This document shows positions 30,895 to 39,543 of a DNA stretch of 64,000 nucleotides, piece after piece; the stretch's first letter is position 1, and each line of letters begins with the position of its first letter. The stretch is from positions 3,100,001-3,164,000 of the forward strand of contig NZ_CP038469.1 of the NCBI RefSeq assembly GCF_004684345.1. Reading direction: 5' to 3'. The notes beneath the pieces are model-generated. The model made no database searches and was not told the DNA's origin. It worked only from the letters and a program-made list of their open reading frames with translations. The DNA is from Citrobacter tructae (lineage in GTDB: Bacteria; Pseudomonadota; Gammaproteobacteria; Enterobacterales; Enterobacteriaceae). Both the position numbers and the translations under genes were made by a program.

Positions 30895-32216
30895 CGCGAG
30901 ATTTTCGCCAACAGCGTTTTACGCGTGATGCCTAACTGACGGGCGGCTTCGGTTTTGTTGCCGCCCGTTTTTTCCAGAGCCGCCAGAATCACCTCTTTTT
31001 CAACATCTACCAGCGGTTGAATCTCCAGACTGTTCTCTGCTTTTACCGGCGTCGCAGCAATCGCCAGCGGCAGCTCGCGTTCGGAAATGTATTCCCCCGT
31101 CAGCAGGACTACCGCGCGTTCAATCGCATTTTCCAGTTCACGAATATTTCCCGGCCAGTCATAGTGGATCAACTGATCCATCGCCTGCGGCGTAAAACCT
31201 TTCACCACTTTACGGTTACGCTCAGCAAAACGCTGGAGAAAATGCCCGGCCAGCAGCGGGATATCTTCCCGACGCTGACGTAATGCTGGCATTTCAATCG
31301 TCACAACGTTCAGGCGATAGTAGAGATCCTGGCGAAAACGCCCAGCGCTGACCTCTTGTGCTAAATCACGATGCGTTGCGGCGATCAACCGGACATCAAC
31401 AGCAAGGGTCTGATTGCTGCCCACACGCTGGACTTCACGCTCCTGGATCGCCCGCAGTAAACGTACCTGCATCAGCGGTGAGATATCGCCAATCTCATCA
31501 AGAAATAGCGTGCCGCCATCGGCTTCCACAAAGCGCCCTTCCCGGCGTTTATCCGCCCCGGTAAACGCCCCTTTTTCATGGCCGAACAGTTCAGACTCCA
31601 GCAGCGATTCATTGAGCGCCGCGCAGTTGAGCGTCACTAACGGTTTATCGCGGCGGGCACTACAGGCGTGTAGCGCCCGGGCCACCAGTTCTTTGCCGGT
31701 TCCGGAGTCTCCGTGAATGAGCACTGTGGCATCCGACGGCGCAACCATGGCAATTTCGTTAAGCAGGTGCTGCATCGCCGGGCTGCTGCCAATCATGCCA
31801 AACTGCGCAGCCGACGCCGACGACTGCTCAACGCCCGTTTCCCGCGTATGCGCCAGCGCCTTTTCCAGCGTGTGTTGCAGGTTGTCAAAATCCAGCGGCT
31901 TGATTAAGTAGTCCAGTGCCCCGGTTTTGAGCGCTTCTACGGCGGTTTCCACGCTAGAGAAAGCGGTCATGATCAGCACCGGAATCGCCGGATTCAGGGC
32001 TTTGATCTCTTTCAGCGTTGCAATGCCGTCCATCTCCGCCATACGCACATCGCACAACACCAAATCAAAAACGTGTTCACGCACCTGATCCAGCGCCTCT
32101 CGCCCGCTATAGGCCAGCGCAACGTCGTAGCCCCAGCCGCGCAGCAGCGCCTGCAAAATAGTGCAATGGCTGACGTCATCGTCCACAACCAGAATATCGA
32201 TTTTTCCGCGTGTCAT
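30891..32216 (-). CDS. zraR: Sigma-54-dependent response regulator ZraR
   Basis: A 441-residue NtrC-family activator. The receiver domain (about 7-120) has Asp in LVLCDVRMAEMDG. The AAA+ domain shows Walker A GDSGTGKE (about 172) and GAFTGA (about 217), the loop that contacts sigma-54. A Fis-type helix-turn-helix ends the protein (GGNKTEAARQLGITRKTLL). It answers to ZraS and activates zraP and zraSR under zinc or envelope stress. The start at ATG 32216 (MTRGKIDILV) gives the E. coli length; a TTG at 32225 would overlap zraS by 4 nt. Confidence 0.95.
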   Translation of the reverse strand: MTRGKIDILVVDDDVSHCTILQALLRGWGYDVALAYSGREALDQVREHVFDLVLCDVRMAEMDGIATLKEIKALNPAIPVLIMTAFSSVETAVEALKTGALDYLIKPLDFDNLQHTLEKALAHTRETGVEQSSASAAQFGMIGSSPAMQHLLNEIAMVAPSDATVLIHGDSGTGKELVARALHACSARRDKPLVTLNCAALNESLLESELFGHEKGAFTGADKRREGRFVEADGGTLFLDEIGDISPLMQVRLLRAIQEREVQRVGSNQTLAVDVRLIAATHRDLAQEVSAGRFRQDLYYRLNVVTIEMPALRQRREDIPLLAGHFLQRFAERNRKVVKGFTPQAMDQLIHYDWPGNIRELENAIERAVVLLTGEYISERELPLAIAATPVKAENSLEIQPLVDVEKEVILAALEKTGGNKTEAARQLGITRKTLLAKISR

Positions 32217-32221
32217 CCTTG

Positions 32222-33607
32222 TCAATCCTGTGGTTTCGCTTTGGTCGGCAGCCAGAGAGTAAAGACAGTGCCTTTACCCTCAGCGCTTGCCACCTGAATG
32301 GTTCCACCGTGCTGCTCAATGATGTTTTGCACCACCGCCAGCCCCAGCCCGGTACCGTCTGCCTTCGTCGTAAAGTAAGGGGTAAAAATAGCGTCCAACT
32401 GATCGGGTGCAATCCCCTTCCCGCTATCGGCCACCACAATTTTAACCCGATCGACGCTACTTTCACTCGCTGAAACCGTAACCGTACCCTGATGCCCGAT
32501 AGCATGAATGGCATTGAGATATAAATTCAGCAGAACCTGCGTGAGTCGGTCGGGATCGGCCTGAATAGAAGGCAGCGCAGCATTCGGCATAAATTGCAGC
32601 TGGATTTCCCGGCTCTGGGCATCCTGGCTGACCAGGTGCAGAGAGTGGGTGATGACCTCATTAAGATCGACCTGTTGTAACGCAAGGTGCGCGGGCTTTA
32701 CCAGCTCCAGTAATTCACTCACGACTCGGTTTAAGCGGTCAGCCTCTTTCGCCATCACCTGTGCCAGTTCATGCGACTCGCCCCCCGCCGGGGTACGTTC
32801 GGCAAAATACTTCGCTAATCCTTTGATGGAAGACAGTGGATTACGAATTTCATGCGCGACCCCCGCCGCCAGATGACCAAGCGCCATCAGCTTTTCTTTG
32901 CGCTTCATCGCGTCCTGCAACTCTTTATAAGAACGCTGATAGCGCTGATACCAGAAAAACGTCAGCACGGTAGCCAGCAGCACCGCCGCCAGGGCAGACA
33001 GGACGATCAGTGTGTTTCGCCACTCTCTGGCCTGGGTTGCGGCCAGCTCACTGGCATCAAAAGCGATAAAAATGGTTTGTGCGGGCGTATTGGCGTGATC
33101 GTCATTACCGGAGCAGCGCGCCATACCGTTCCTTCCAGCCCCATACATCGGCTGGAACTGGCGATAAATCTCCAGAGCAGGCGTTTTCTCACCCTCCCCC
33201 ATCGGAATCTCGATATACCGCCAGCGTTCTTGTTCTCCAGGATCTAACTGGCGCAGGACATCCGGTGAATAGAGCGTTTTACCAACCCTCGCGGAGTTGC
33301 TGTGGGTGATGATCGTGCCATGCTCGTCAACGACTGCAAACCAGAGCACGCCCGGTTGTACCGCCATTTGCTCCAGCAACGTCTGTTGCTGAGCATGATG
33401 CATACGCATTCCCATCCCCACGCGCGTACCGGACTCCAGGGCGCGGATCAGCACACTTCCCTTTTCCAGTAACGTTTGTCGGGCGGCATCACTTTCCCGA
33501 CCATAGTCCCGAATGGTCATGATGGAAAACCATCCCACCAAAATCAGGATCGCCGCCGGTAATAACCGGCTCAGCCACTTTGCCGCCGTATCCTTATCAA
33601 GACGCAT
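32222..33607 (-). CDS. zraS: Zinc-responsive sensor histidine kinase ZraS
   Basis: A 461-residue inner-membrane kinase. Transmembrane segments lie at about 14-32 and 195-215 and enclose a periplasmic sensor domain. The phospho-acceptor His is in LAAGVAHEIRNPLSSIKG (about 250), and the ATPase has the N-box LNLYLNAIHAIG and the G-box DSGKGI. It phosphorylates ZraR; in E. coli ZraP holds it down in a zinc-dependent way. It is divergent from zraP across a control region with sigma-54 elements on both strands. Confidence 0.94.
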   Translation of the reverse strand: MRLDKDTAAKWLSRLLPAAILILVGWFSIMTIRDYGRESDAARQTLLEKGSVLIRALESGTRVGMGMRMHHAQQQTLLEQMAVQPGVLWFAVVDEHGTIITHSNSARVGKTLYSPDVLRQLDPGEQERWRYIEIPMGEGEKTPALEIYRQFQPMYGAGRNGMARCSGNDDHANTPAQTIFIAFDASELAATQAREWRNTLIVLSALAAVLLATVLTFFWYQRYQRSYKELQDAMKRKEKLMALGHLAAGVAHEIRNPLSSIKGLAKYFAERTPAGGESHELAQVMAKEADRLNRVVSELLELVKPAHLALQQVDLNEVITHSLHLVSQDAQSREIQLQFMPNAALPSIQADPDRLTQVLLNLYLNAIHAIGHQGTVTVSASESSVDRVKIVVADSGKGIAPDQLDAIFTPYFTTKADGTGLGLAVVQNIIEQHGGTIQVASAEGKGTVFTLWLPTKAKPQD

Positions 33608-33654
33608 ACGTTCTTCCTTTATTCACCGTTTCCTTTCTTCATTTCAGGTATACA

Positions 33655-33668
33655 GCAGAAATCATGCC
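33655..33668 (-). promoter_or_regulatory. Sigma-54 promoter of zraSR
   Basis: On the minus strand TGGCATGATTTCTGCT has the -24 GG and -12 GC exactly 10 nt apart. It lies about 50 bp before the zraS start and fits the known autoregulation of zraSR by sigma-54 and ZraR. Confidence 0.65.
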
Positions 33669-33719
33669 ATCTTTTCTCCCTGAGAACCCTGTCTTCAGGC
33701 ACAAACCGCGGCAACTGGC

Positions 33720-33765
33720 GGGTAAAAATAACCCACTGGACCATTCTGGCGAGTCATTTTTACTC
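33720..33765. promoter_or_regulatory. Two ZraR operators
   Basis: GGGTAAAAATAACCC (33720-33734) and GAGTCATTTTTACTC (33751-33765) are imperfect palindromes with the same shape. Their centres are 31 bp apart, about three helical turns. They lie between the two divergent sigma-54 promoters, as enhancers should. Confidence 0.65.
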
Positions 33766-33818
33766 GCTTATAGCCTGATAGCCGCCACGCGCTTCCCGTA
33801 GCACAAGGGCGTCCAGGT

Positions 33819-33834
33819 TGGCACGGAAGATGCA
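33819..33834 (+). promoter_or_regulatory. Sigma-54 promoter of zraP
   Basis: TTGGCACGGAAGATGCA carries TGGCAC at -24 and TGCA at -12, with GG and GC 10 nt apart. It lies 37 bp before the zraP start. Confidence 0.8.
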
Positions 33835-33870
33835 AAAGAGAAAGTAAGCTAACCAACAGGAGAACGAACG

Positions 33871-34314
33871 ATGAAACGGAATAACAAACTGGCACTAATG
33901 GTCCTCTCGCTGATAGCTCTGGGTTCCACCCCGGCGCTGGCGCAGCATCACTGGGGAAACGGTGAGGGAATGTGGCAGCAGGGCGGTACGCCAATGACCA
34001 CCGAGCAGCAGGCTGCGGCCCAGAAAATCGCTGATGATTACTACGCGAAGACCAGCGCGTTACGTCAACAACTGACATCCAAACGGTACGAATACAATGC
34101 GTTGTTAACCGCCAGTTCGCCGGACACTGCAAAAATTAATGCAGTAGCAAAAGAGATGGAGTCTCTGAATCAGTCACTCGACGAGCAGCGTGTTAAGCGC
34201 GATGTCGCGATGGCGCAGGCTGGTGTGCCTCGCGGGGCGGGAATGGGTTACGGCGGATGCGGCGGTGGCGGTAACCATCGCGGCGGTGGTCATATGGGAA
34301 TGGGTCACTGGTAA
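33871..34314 (+). CDS. zraP: Periplasmic zinc-binding chaperone ZraP
   Basis: A 147-residue precursor. A signal peptide ends in TPALA-QHHW at about residue 25. The mature protein is a helical CpxP/Spy-related domain with a Gly/His-rich, metal-binding tail (GGGGNHRGGGHMGMGHW). It binds zinc as a high-order oligomer and represses ZraS. AGGAG lies 9-13 nt before the ATG, behind a clear sigma-54 promoter. Confidence 0.94.
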   Translation: MKRNNKLALMVLSLIALGSTPALAQHHWGNGEGMWQQGGTPMTTEQQAAAQKIADDYYAKTSALRQQLTSKRYEYNALLTASSPDTAKINAVAKEMESLNQSLDEQRVKRDVAMAQAGVPRGAGMGYGGCGGGGNHRGGGHMGMGHW

Positions 34315-34351
34315 GCGTAGTCTGCCGAATGACAGCTTACGGTCCAGGTTT

Positions 34352-35053
34352 TCAGAAGGTCTTGGCTGTAGGCTGCCAGCGACAAAAATCCTCATTGGCG
34401 ACCAGCAGTAACTGAGATCCTTCGGGCGCTTCCAGCCACGCCACGCTTACGTCGACCGACGAGTGGCTCTGGCGGCGCTCAATATGGTTTAACGCCCATG
34501 AATCTAAATCGGGTTTAATCGTCTCGCCTTCACAGGTGGTGACCATGCGTTCTGCAGCATGCCAACGCCCCTGACGTAATACCACACGTCCCTGACGCAG
34601 CGCATCGCTGGTCTGGCGGATTTGATCAGCACGATAGCGGTAGAGTGCAATTTGATCGCTGGAAAGCTGCTGCTTTTGCCCATCGACTTCACGCTGCATA
34701 AAACTCAGTTCACCCCGATCGTCGAAACGGATGCGAACGTGCTCCGGCGGTTGGCTGTAAACGTTAAGTTCGATCAGAGAAAGGGAATCCCCCTGCCAGC
34801 GGTATTCACTGGTGGTGGTACTGCCGCTACGCCACGGACTAAAAACGGAGAGCAGATGAACATCATCGCTGGAATCTTTACGCCAAACGCGTACCGCCCC
34901 CTGATCGCCAACATAACCGCTGGCCGTAAACGGAGGAAGCTCAGAGTGGCGACTGCAGGCTGACAGTAACAGAACACCTGAAAGCCAAAGCGTATGACGC
35001 CAGATGGACAAAAGGGGCGAAACCGCCCCTTCGTTAAAACTGTTCACTGCCAC
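34352..35053 (-). CDS. yjaH: DUF1481 lipoprotein-like protein YjaH
   Basis: A protein of up to 233 residues with a lipoprotein signal, LSGVLLLSAC (Cys about residue 33). The rest is predicted soluble beta-rich sequence of unknown function. The frame opens with GTG 35053, just 5 nt after the hupA stop. A TTG at 35011 would give the more usual short signal peptide (MSIWRHTLWLSG). The start is therefore uncertain. The hupA terminator hairpin is inside the reading frame if the upstream start is used. It follows hupA as in E. coli. Confidence 0.8.
   Translation of the reverse strand: MAVNSFNEGAVSPLLSIWRHTLWLSGVLLLSACSRHSELPPFTASGYVGDQGAVRVWRKDSSDDVHLLSVFSPWRSGSTTTSEYRWQGDSLSLIELNVYSQPPEHVRIRFDDRGELSFMQREVDGQKQQLSSDQIALYRYRADQIRQTSDALRQGRVVLRQGRWHAAERMVTTCEGETIKPDLDSWALNHIERRQSHSSVDVSVAWLEAPEGSQLLLVANEDFCRWQPTAKTF
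35008..35035 (-). terminator. hupA terminator overlapping yjaH
   Basis: On the minus strand AAGGGGCG-GTTT-CGCCCCTTTTGT is a strong GC stem with a short T-run. It lies 25-50 nt after the hupA stop and within the 5' part of the yjaH frame. Confidence 0.65.
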
Positions 35054-35058
35054 GTGGA

Positions 35059-35331
35059 TTACTTAACCGCGTCTTTCAGTGCTTTACCAGAAACAAATGC
35101 CGGTACGTTAGCTGCGGCGATTTTGATTTCTTTACCGGTTTGCGGGTTGCGGCCAGTGCGCTCAGCGCGGTGGTTCACTTTGAAGGTACCGAAACCAACC
35201 AGTTGTACAGCATCGCCTTCTTTCAGAGACTCAGTAATAGCAGCCAGAGTGGATTCCAGAGCAGCTTTAGCCTGTGTTTTGGACAGTTCTGCTTTGTCTG
35301 CAATTACATCAATCAGTTGAGTCTTGTTCAT
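35059..35331 (-). CDS. hupA: DNA-binding protein HU-alpha
   Basis: A 90-residue nucleoid protein. MNKTQLIDVIADKAELSKTQ is the dimerising helical part. GFGTFKVNHRAERTGRNPQTG (about 46-66) is the beta-arm that enters the minor groove and contains the intercalating proline tip. It dimerises with itself or HU-beta and bends DNA. Its sequence is essentially that of E. coli. A terminator follows. Confidence 0.98.
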   Translation of the reverse strand: MNKTQLIDVIADKAELSKTQAKAALESTLAAITESLKEGDAVQLVGFGTFKVNHRAERTGRNPQTGKEIKIAAANVPAFVSGKALKDAVK

Positions 35332-35517
35332 AAGTTATCCTTACAATGTGTTTATCGCTTGCTAAGCATCGAGTGCGACGGAAATGCCAGAAAAGCACTC
35401 TCCTGCATACACGCACCGATAGCCACTTTTCTTCGCCCCCCAAATGTAGACCAGACGGGGGGCGGATGGGAAGCCTTCAGGCACGACAAATCAGGCGTTA
35501 AATCACGTTTTGTGGTG

Positions 35518-36108
35518 TCATTGCTGAAAAATTATACCAATATTACTCTCACCAGCCTCGCGCAGGTCTGCACGCAGACCTTTTATCAGCTCAAGATCGC
35601 GTTCTTCGCAATCGGCTAAAAGTCGGAATATTTCCCACTGAATATCCCATTCTTGCTCAACGGCAGGGTTATCTTTCAGCTCTTCATCGGTCATTTCGCG
35701 ACCAGCTTGCGTCATTTCCAGCATCGCGACGGTGGTAATAGAAGCCTTACTGACTTCAATCGCGTGTTCCAGTGTTTCACCACTCAGACGTGAATGCATT
35801 AATTCGCTCAGGGCGACGCAGGCATCAATTGCCGGATACACGCCGTACAGATCGTAATCGTCTGCGGACGGAATGGCCTCTTCAAACTTTTCCAGCTGGC
35901 TGTCGAAATTGATTTTCGCATCCTTGACCGTCAGGACTTCCCAGATTAAATCCAGAATTCGGCGGTAAATCTGCCCATCACCAAACTCCGTTTGCTTGCA
36001 AAACATGGCGTAGTTTGGGTACATGCGCTCACACAGACAGGCCATAAAGGTGACGTGCTGCCAACTTTCCAGCTTCTCCAGACGCAGATGAATCGGGTTT
36101 TGTAACAT
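35518..36108 (-). CDS. yjaG: DUF416 family protein YjaG
   Basis: A 196-residue acidic, helical cytoplasmic protein without a signal peptide or membrane segment. Length, start (MLQNPIHLRLEKL) and place between nfi and hupA match E. coli YjaG. No function is established that I know of. Confidence 0.9.
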   Translation of the reverse strand: MLQNPIHLRLEKLESWQHVTFMACLCERMYPNYAMFCKQTEFGDGQIYRRILDLIWEVLTVKDAKINFDSQLEKFEEAIPSADDYDLYGVYPAIDACVALSELMHSRLSGETLEHAIEVSKASITTVAMLEMTQAGREMTDEELKDNPAVEQEWDIQWEIFRLLADCEERDLELIKGLRADLREAGESNIGIIFQQ

Positions 36109-36141
36109 GATGAGTTCTCGAATACGGAAATTAGTCGCAGT

Positions 36142-36822
36142 TTACCCGATATGGGGCGTTTTTGCTGCAAGCCGCGTAAAAGCCGGGCGTTCTGATGCCA
36201 CCGCATCCGCCCAGCGTGTCGGTTCCGGCAGACGATAGCCGTTCATACAACGCTGCACCCACGCCAGTGCGCTGTCCATGCCCACGCGATGGCCGGTAGA
36301 GATAAACAGCGGGTTACAACGTGCTTTGCTGCGCCAGACCCACGCCAGTTGCTCACCGTTATCCAGCAGCGGAGCCAACGCCCCAGGTTCAGCAGAGAGA
36401 GGATCAAACTTGCCGCAAAGCCGTTTTTTCGCCACGCCAATCGTCGGGACATCCACCAGCAAACCAAAATGGCTGGCGACACCAAGACGGCGCGGATGGG
36501 AAATGCCGTGACCATCAACGAACACTAAGTCAGGTTTCTGCGAAAGCTGCTCCCATGCTGCCAGCAGCGCAGGATATTCGCGAAAAGAGAGAAAACCGGG
36601 GATATACGGCATGGTGGTGGCGATGCGCGCCACCTTGTATTCAACCAGCTCAAGTGAAGGATACTTCAGTAGAACGATAGCGGCTCGCGTCACGTCTCCG
36701 CCCTGCTCAAAACCAACATCCGCTCCGGCGATCAGATCCGGTGGATCGTTCTCAAGACGATCCTCCCGGATCACCGAAGAAGCCAGTTCAAGCTGTTTTG
36801 CGCGCAGCGACGCGAGATCCAT
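36142..36822 (-). CDS. nfi: Endonuclease V
   Basis: A 226-residue DNA repair nuclease that cuts one base 3' of deoxyinosine. The metal ligands are Asp in IAGADVGFEQGG (about 35), Glu in FREYPALLAAWE and Asp in LVFVDGHGISHPRR (about 110). MPYIPGFLSFRE (about 80) is the wedge motif region. It is 3 residues longer than E. coli Nfi and ends in KTPHIG. It follows hemE by 9 nt and is likely cotranscribed with it. Confidence 0.94.
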   Translation of the reverse strand: MDLASLRAKQLELASSVIREDRLENDPPDLIAGADVGFEQGGDVTRAAIVLLKYPSLELVEYKVARIATTMPYIPGFLSFREYPALLAAWEQLSQKPDLVFVDGHGISHPRRLGVASHFGLLVDVPTIGVAKKRLCGKFDPLSAEPGALAPLLDNGEQLAWVWRSKARCNPLFISTGHRVGMDSALAWVQRCMNGYRLPEPTRWADAVASERPAFTRLAAKTPHIG

Positions 36823-36831
36823 GATGATTCC

Positions 36832-37896
36832 TTAGCGGTGGTACTGTTCGGACAACCGATGTACCGCCTCCACAAAGACGCCCGCATGTTCTGGCGGCAC
36901 GTCCTGGTGGATGCCATGCCCAAGGTTAAAGACATGGCCTTCGCCCTCGCCAAAGCCAGCAAGTATCGTTGCGACTTCTTCTTCGATACGGGCTGGCGGT
37001 GCGTAGAGCATGGACGGGTCCATGTTGCCCTGCAGCGCAACCTTGTGACCTACGCGACGACGCGCATCGGCAATGTCTGTTGTCCAGTCGAGGCCCAGCG
37101 CATCACAACCGGTTTCTGCCATCGCTTCCAGCCACTGACCGCCACCTTTGGTGAACAGGGTTACCGGCACGCGGCGGCCATCGTTTTCACGCAGCAGGCC
37201 GTCGACAATTTTGTGCATGTAATAGAGAGAGAACTGCTGATAGTCGCGACCGGTCAGCACGCCGCCCCAGGTGTCGAATATCATCACCGACTGCGCGCCT
37301 GCTTTGATCTGTGCGTTCAGGTAAAGCGTGACGCTTTTCGCCAGCTTATCAAGCAGCAGATGCAGCGCTGTTGGATCGGCATACATCATCTTTTTAATCA
37401 CGGTGAAGGCTTTGCTACTGCCGCCTTCCACCATGTAAGTCGCCAGCGTCCATGGACTACCGGAGAAACCGATCAGCGGCACGTCGCCCTTCAGTTCGCG
37501 ACGAATAGTACGTACTGCATTCATCACGTAACCCAGTTCACCTTCCGGATCCGGGATCGGCAGTTTATCGACATCGGCCTTACAGGTGATGGGAGAGGTA
37601 AAGCGTGGGCCTTCGCCGGCTTCAAAATACAGCCCGAGCCCCATCGCATCCGGGATGGTCAAAATGTCCGAAAAGAGGATCGCAGCATCAAGCTTATAGC
37701 GACGCAGCGGCTGCAGCGTGACTTCGCAGGCCAGCTCGGCATTTTTGCACAGCGCCATAAAATCGCCCGCCTCGGCGCGCGTGGCTTTATATTCCGGTAG
37801 ATAGCGGCCTGCCTGGCGCATCATCCATACCGGAGTGACATCAACTGGCTGGCGCAGCAGCGCACGCAGATAACGATCGTTCTTCAGTTCGGTCAT
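36832..37896 (-). CDS. hemE: Uroporphyrinogen decarboxylase
   Basis: A 354-residue TIM-barrel enzyme converting uroporphyrinogen III to coproporphyrinogen III in heme synthesis. The substrate-binding signature WMMRQAGRYLPEY (about 24-36), the catalytic-region FSDILTIPDAMGLG (about 77) and GFSGSPWTLATYM (about 142) are present. ATG 37896 (MTELKN) is preferred over GTG 37902 since it gives the E. coli length and has AAAGGA upstream. Confidence 0.96.
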   Translation of the reverse strand: MTELKNDRYLRALLRQPVDVTPVWMMRQAGRYLPEYKATRAEAGDFMALCKNAELACEVTLQPLRRYKLDAAILFSDILTIPDAMGLGLYFEAGEGPRFTSPITCKADVDKLPIPDPEGELGYVMNAVRTIRRELKGDVPLIGFSGSPWTLATYMVEGGSSKAFTVIKKMMYADPTALHLLLDKLAKSVTLYLNAQIKAGAQSVMIFDTWGGVLTGRDYQQFSLYYMHKIVDGLLRENDGRRVPVTLFTKGGGQWLEAMAETGCDALGLDWTTDIADARRRVGHKVALQGNMDPSMLYAPPARIEEEVATILAGFGEGEGHVFNLGHGIHQDVPPEHAGVFVEAVHRLSEQYHR

Positions 37897-37936
37897 TTTC
37901 ACATTCCTTTAGCGTTGATGCGCCTATTGTAACATG

Positions 37937-38710
37937 TCAGTCGTATTCGGCCCGACACAATGCCACAGTATCTTCGATCAGTCGACGCGCGACGGTCCCT
38001 GGCGGGGGAAGCAGCGGTAAATCATCGTAGCGATACCAGTTCGCTTCCAGCAGTTCTTTCGGGTCGATAACAATCTCCCCGCTATCATACTCTGCCATAA
38101 ACGCGGTCATCAAAGACTGCGGGAACGGCCAGGGTTGGGAGGTGACGTAGCGCAGATTTTTAACCTTAATACCGCTCTCTTCCATCACTTCTCGCGCGAC
38201 CGCTTGTTCTAACGTCTCCCCCACTTCCACAAAACCAGCCAGCACAGTATGCACGCCGTTGCGATGGCGAACATGTTGAGCCAGCAGAATGGAATCATCA
38301 CGGCGAATAGCAACAATAATGCAGGGGGCAATTTGCGGGTAATAACGTTCACGGCAGTGGCTGCACAACATTGCCCATTCGGTTTTACTCGGGTGCATAG
38401 GATGGCCACAGTAGCCGCAGAATTTATGTGAGCTGTAAAACTCAGCCAGCTGCACGCCGCGCCCGGCCAGTTGAAACAGACCGACATCCTGATCGATAAC
38501 CTGACGTACCGAGCCCATATCATGACGGCGCTGCTGCTGTACCAGCCAGACGGTTTCTCCCTCCCACTCGCCTATCGCAAGTGCGCGCTGGCCTACTAAA
38601 TCAAAACTTGCCGCTTCACCGTAGGGCAGTTCGCCACGAGGCAACCATAATTTTTGCTCATGACTGACGATCCACCAGCCGCTGTCTAAATTTTCAATTA
38701 TACGATCCAT
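37937..38710 (-). CDS. nudC: NAD-capped RNA hydrolase / NADH pyrophosphatase NudC
   Basis: A 257-residue Nudix enzyme. A zinc ribbon uses CGYCG (about 98) and CSHC (about 116). The Nudix box is GFVEVGETLEQAVAREVMEE (about 160), followed by ESGI. It removes the NAD cap from RNAs and cleaves NADH. It stands divergent from rsd and 40 bp upstream of hemE. Confidence 0.95.
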   Translation of the reverse strand: MDRIIENLDSGWWIVSHEQKLWLPRGELPYGEAASFDLVGQRALAIGEWEGETVWLVQQQRRHDMGSVRQVIDQDVGLFQLAGRGVQLAEFYSSHKFCGYCGHPMHPSKTEWAMLCSHCRERYYPQIAPCIIVAIRRDDSILLAQHVRHRNGVHTVLAGFVEVGETLEQAVAREVMEESGIKVKNLRYVTSQPWPFPQSLMTAFMAEYDSGEIVIDPKELLEANWYRYDDLPLLPPPGTVARRLIEDTVALCRAEYD

Positions 38711-38807
38711 ATCTCTTGCGCAACCTTTGCTTCACAGGCATGTTGTTTACATTATTTTTACATTTATCGGTGAGCAGTTTTTTAAACACCATCTTGCGGA
38801 GTCAATC

Positions 38808-39296
38808 ATGCTAAACCAGCTGGAAAACCTGACGGAGCACGTCGGAGGAAGTAATAAACTGGTTGATCGCTGGCTACATGTACGTAAGCACCTGCTCGTG
38901 GCTTACTACAATCTGGTTGGCATTAAGCCTGGCAAAGAATCGTACATGCGGCTCAATGAAAAGGCGCTGGATGATTTTTGTCAGAGCCTGGTCGACTACC
39001 TCTCCACCGGACACTTCAGTATTTATGAACGTATTCTGCATAAATTGGAAGGGAACGGGCAGCTTTTAAAAGCCACAAAAATTTGGCCATTACTGGAAGC
39101 CAATACGCAGTTGATCATGGACTACTATGATTCCAGTCTGGAAAACGCGATTGATCACGATAATTTCCTGGAATTTCAACAGGCATTGTCAGATCTCGGT
39201 GAGGTACTAGAGGCCCGGTTTGTCCTGGAAGACAAGCTGATTATGCTGGTGTTTGATGCGATGCACGACAATGCAATGATCAAACGCCCTGCTTGA
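38808..39296 (+). CDS. rsd: Anti-sigma-70 factor Rsd
   Basis: A 162-residue helical protein that sequesters sigma-70 in stationary phase and stimulates SpoT. ATG 38808 (MLNQLENLTE) follows GCGGAG and gives about the E. coli length (158). The longer frame from 38727 has no matching start. The segments RWLHVRKHLLVAYYNLVGIK and ARFVLEDKL are strongly conserved. Its tail after ARFVLEDKLIMLVFD diverges from E. coli and is longer. Confidence 0.94.
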   Translation: MLNQLENLTEHVGGSNKLVDRWLHVRKHLLVAYYNLVGIKPGKESYMRLNEKALDDFCQSLVDYLSTGHFSIYERILHKLEGNGQLLKATKIWPLLEANTQLIMDYYDSSLENAIDHDNFLEFQQALSDLGEVLEARFVLEDKLIMLVFDAMHDNAMIKRPA

Positions 39297-39349
39297 GATT
39301 TATCGCATTAACGCGTAGTTTACATTCATTACCTCTTTTTGAGGTTACT

Positions 39350-39447
39350 TCTTGTCGGAGTGCCTTACGTGAAAGCGTAGGCTGAGACCGTTTATTCGGG
39401 ATCCGCGGAACCTGATCAGGCTAATACCTGCGAAGGGAACAAGAGTA
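39350..39447 (+). promoter_or_regulatory. TPP riboswitch (THI element) of thiC
   Basis: The core shows CTGAGACC (about 39382-39389), GGATCCGCGGAACCTGATC and GCTAATACCTGCGAAGGGAAC, closed by the stem CTTGT/ACAAG. Thiamin pyrophosphate binding should mask thiC translation initiation, about 100 nt downstream, and so repress the whole thiCEFSGH operon. Confidence 0.95.
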
Positions 39448-39543
39448 ATTCAGTTTTATGCTGCTGCCTTTACAGGCGGCGTGCATCCATTACTCAATCC
39501 GTCGTCTGACAAGCCATATCCTTACTTTATTTTGGAATGAGCT

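Noticed and set aside
36838..37800. 320-codon frame antisense to hemE
   Set aside because: Antisense to an intact essential gene, with no start signal and no family resemblance.
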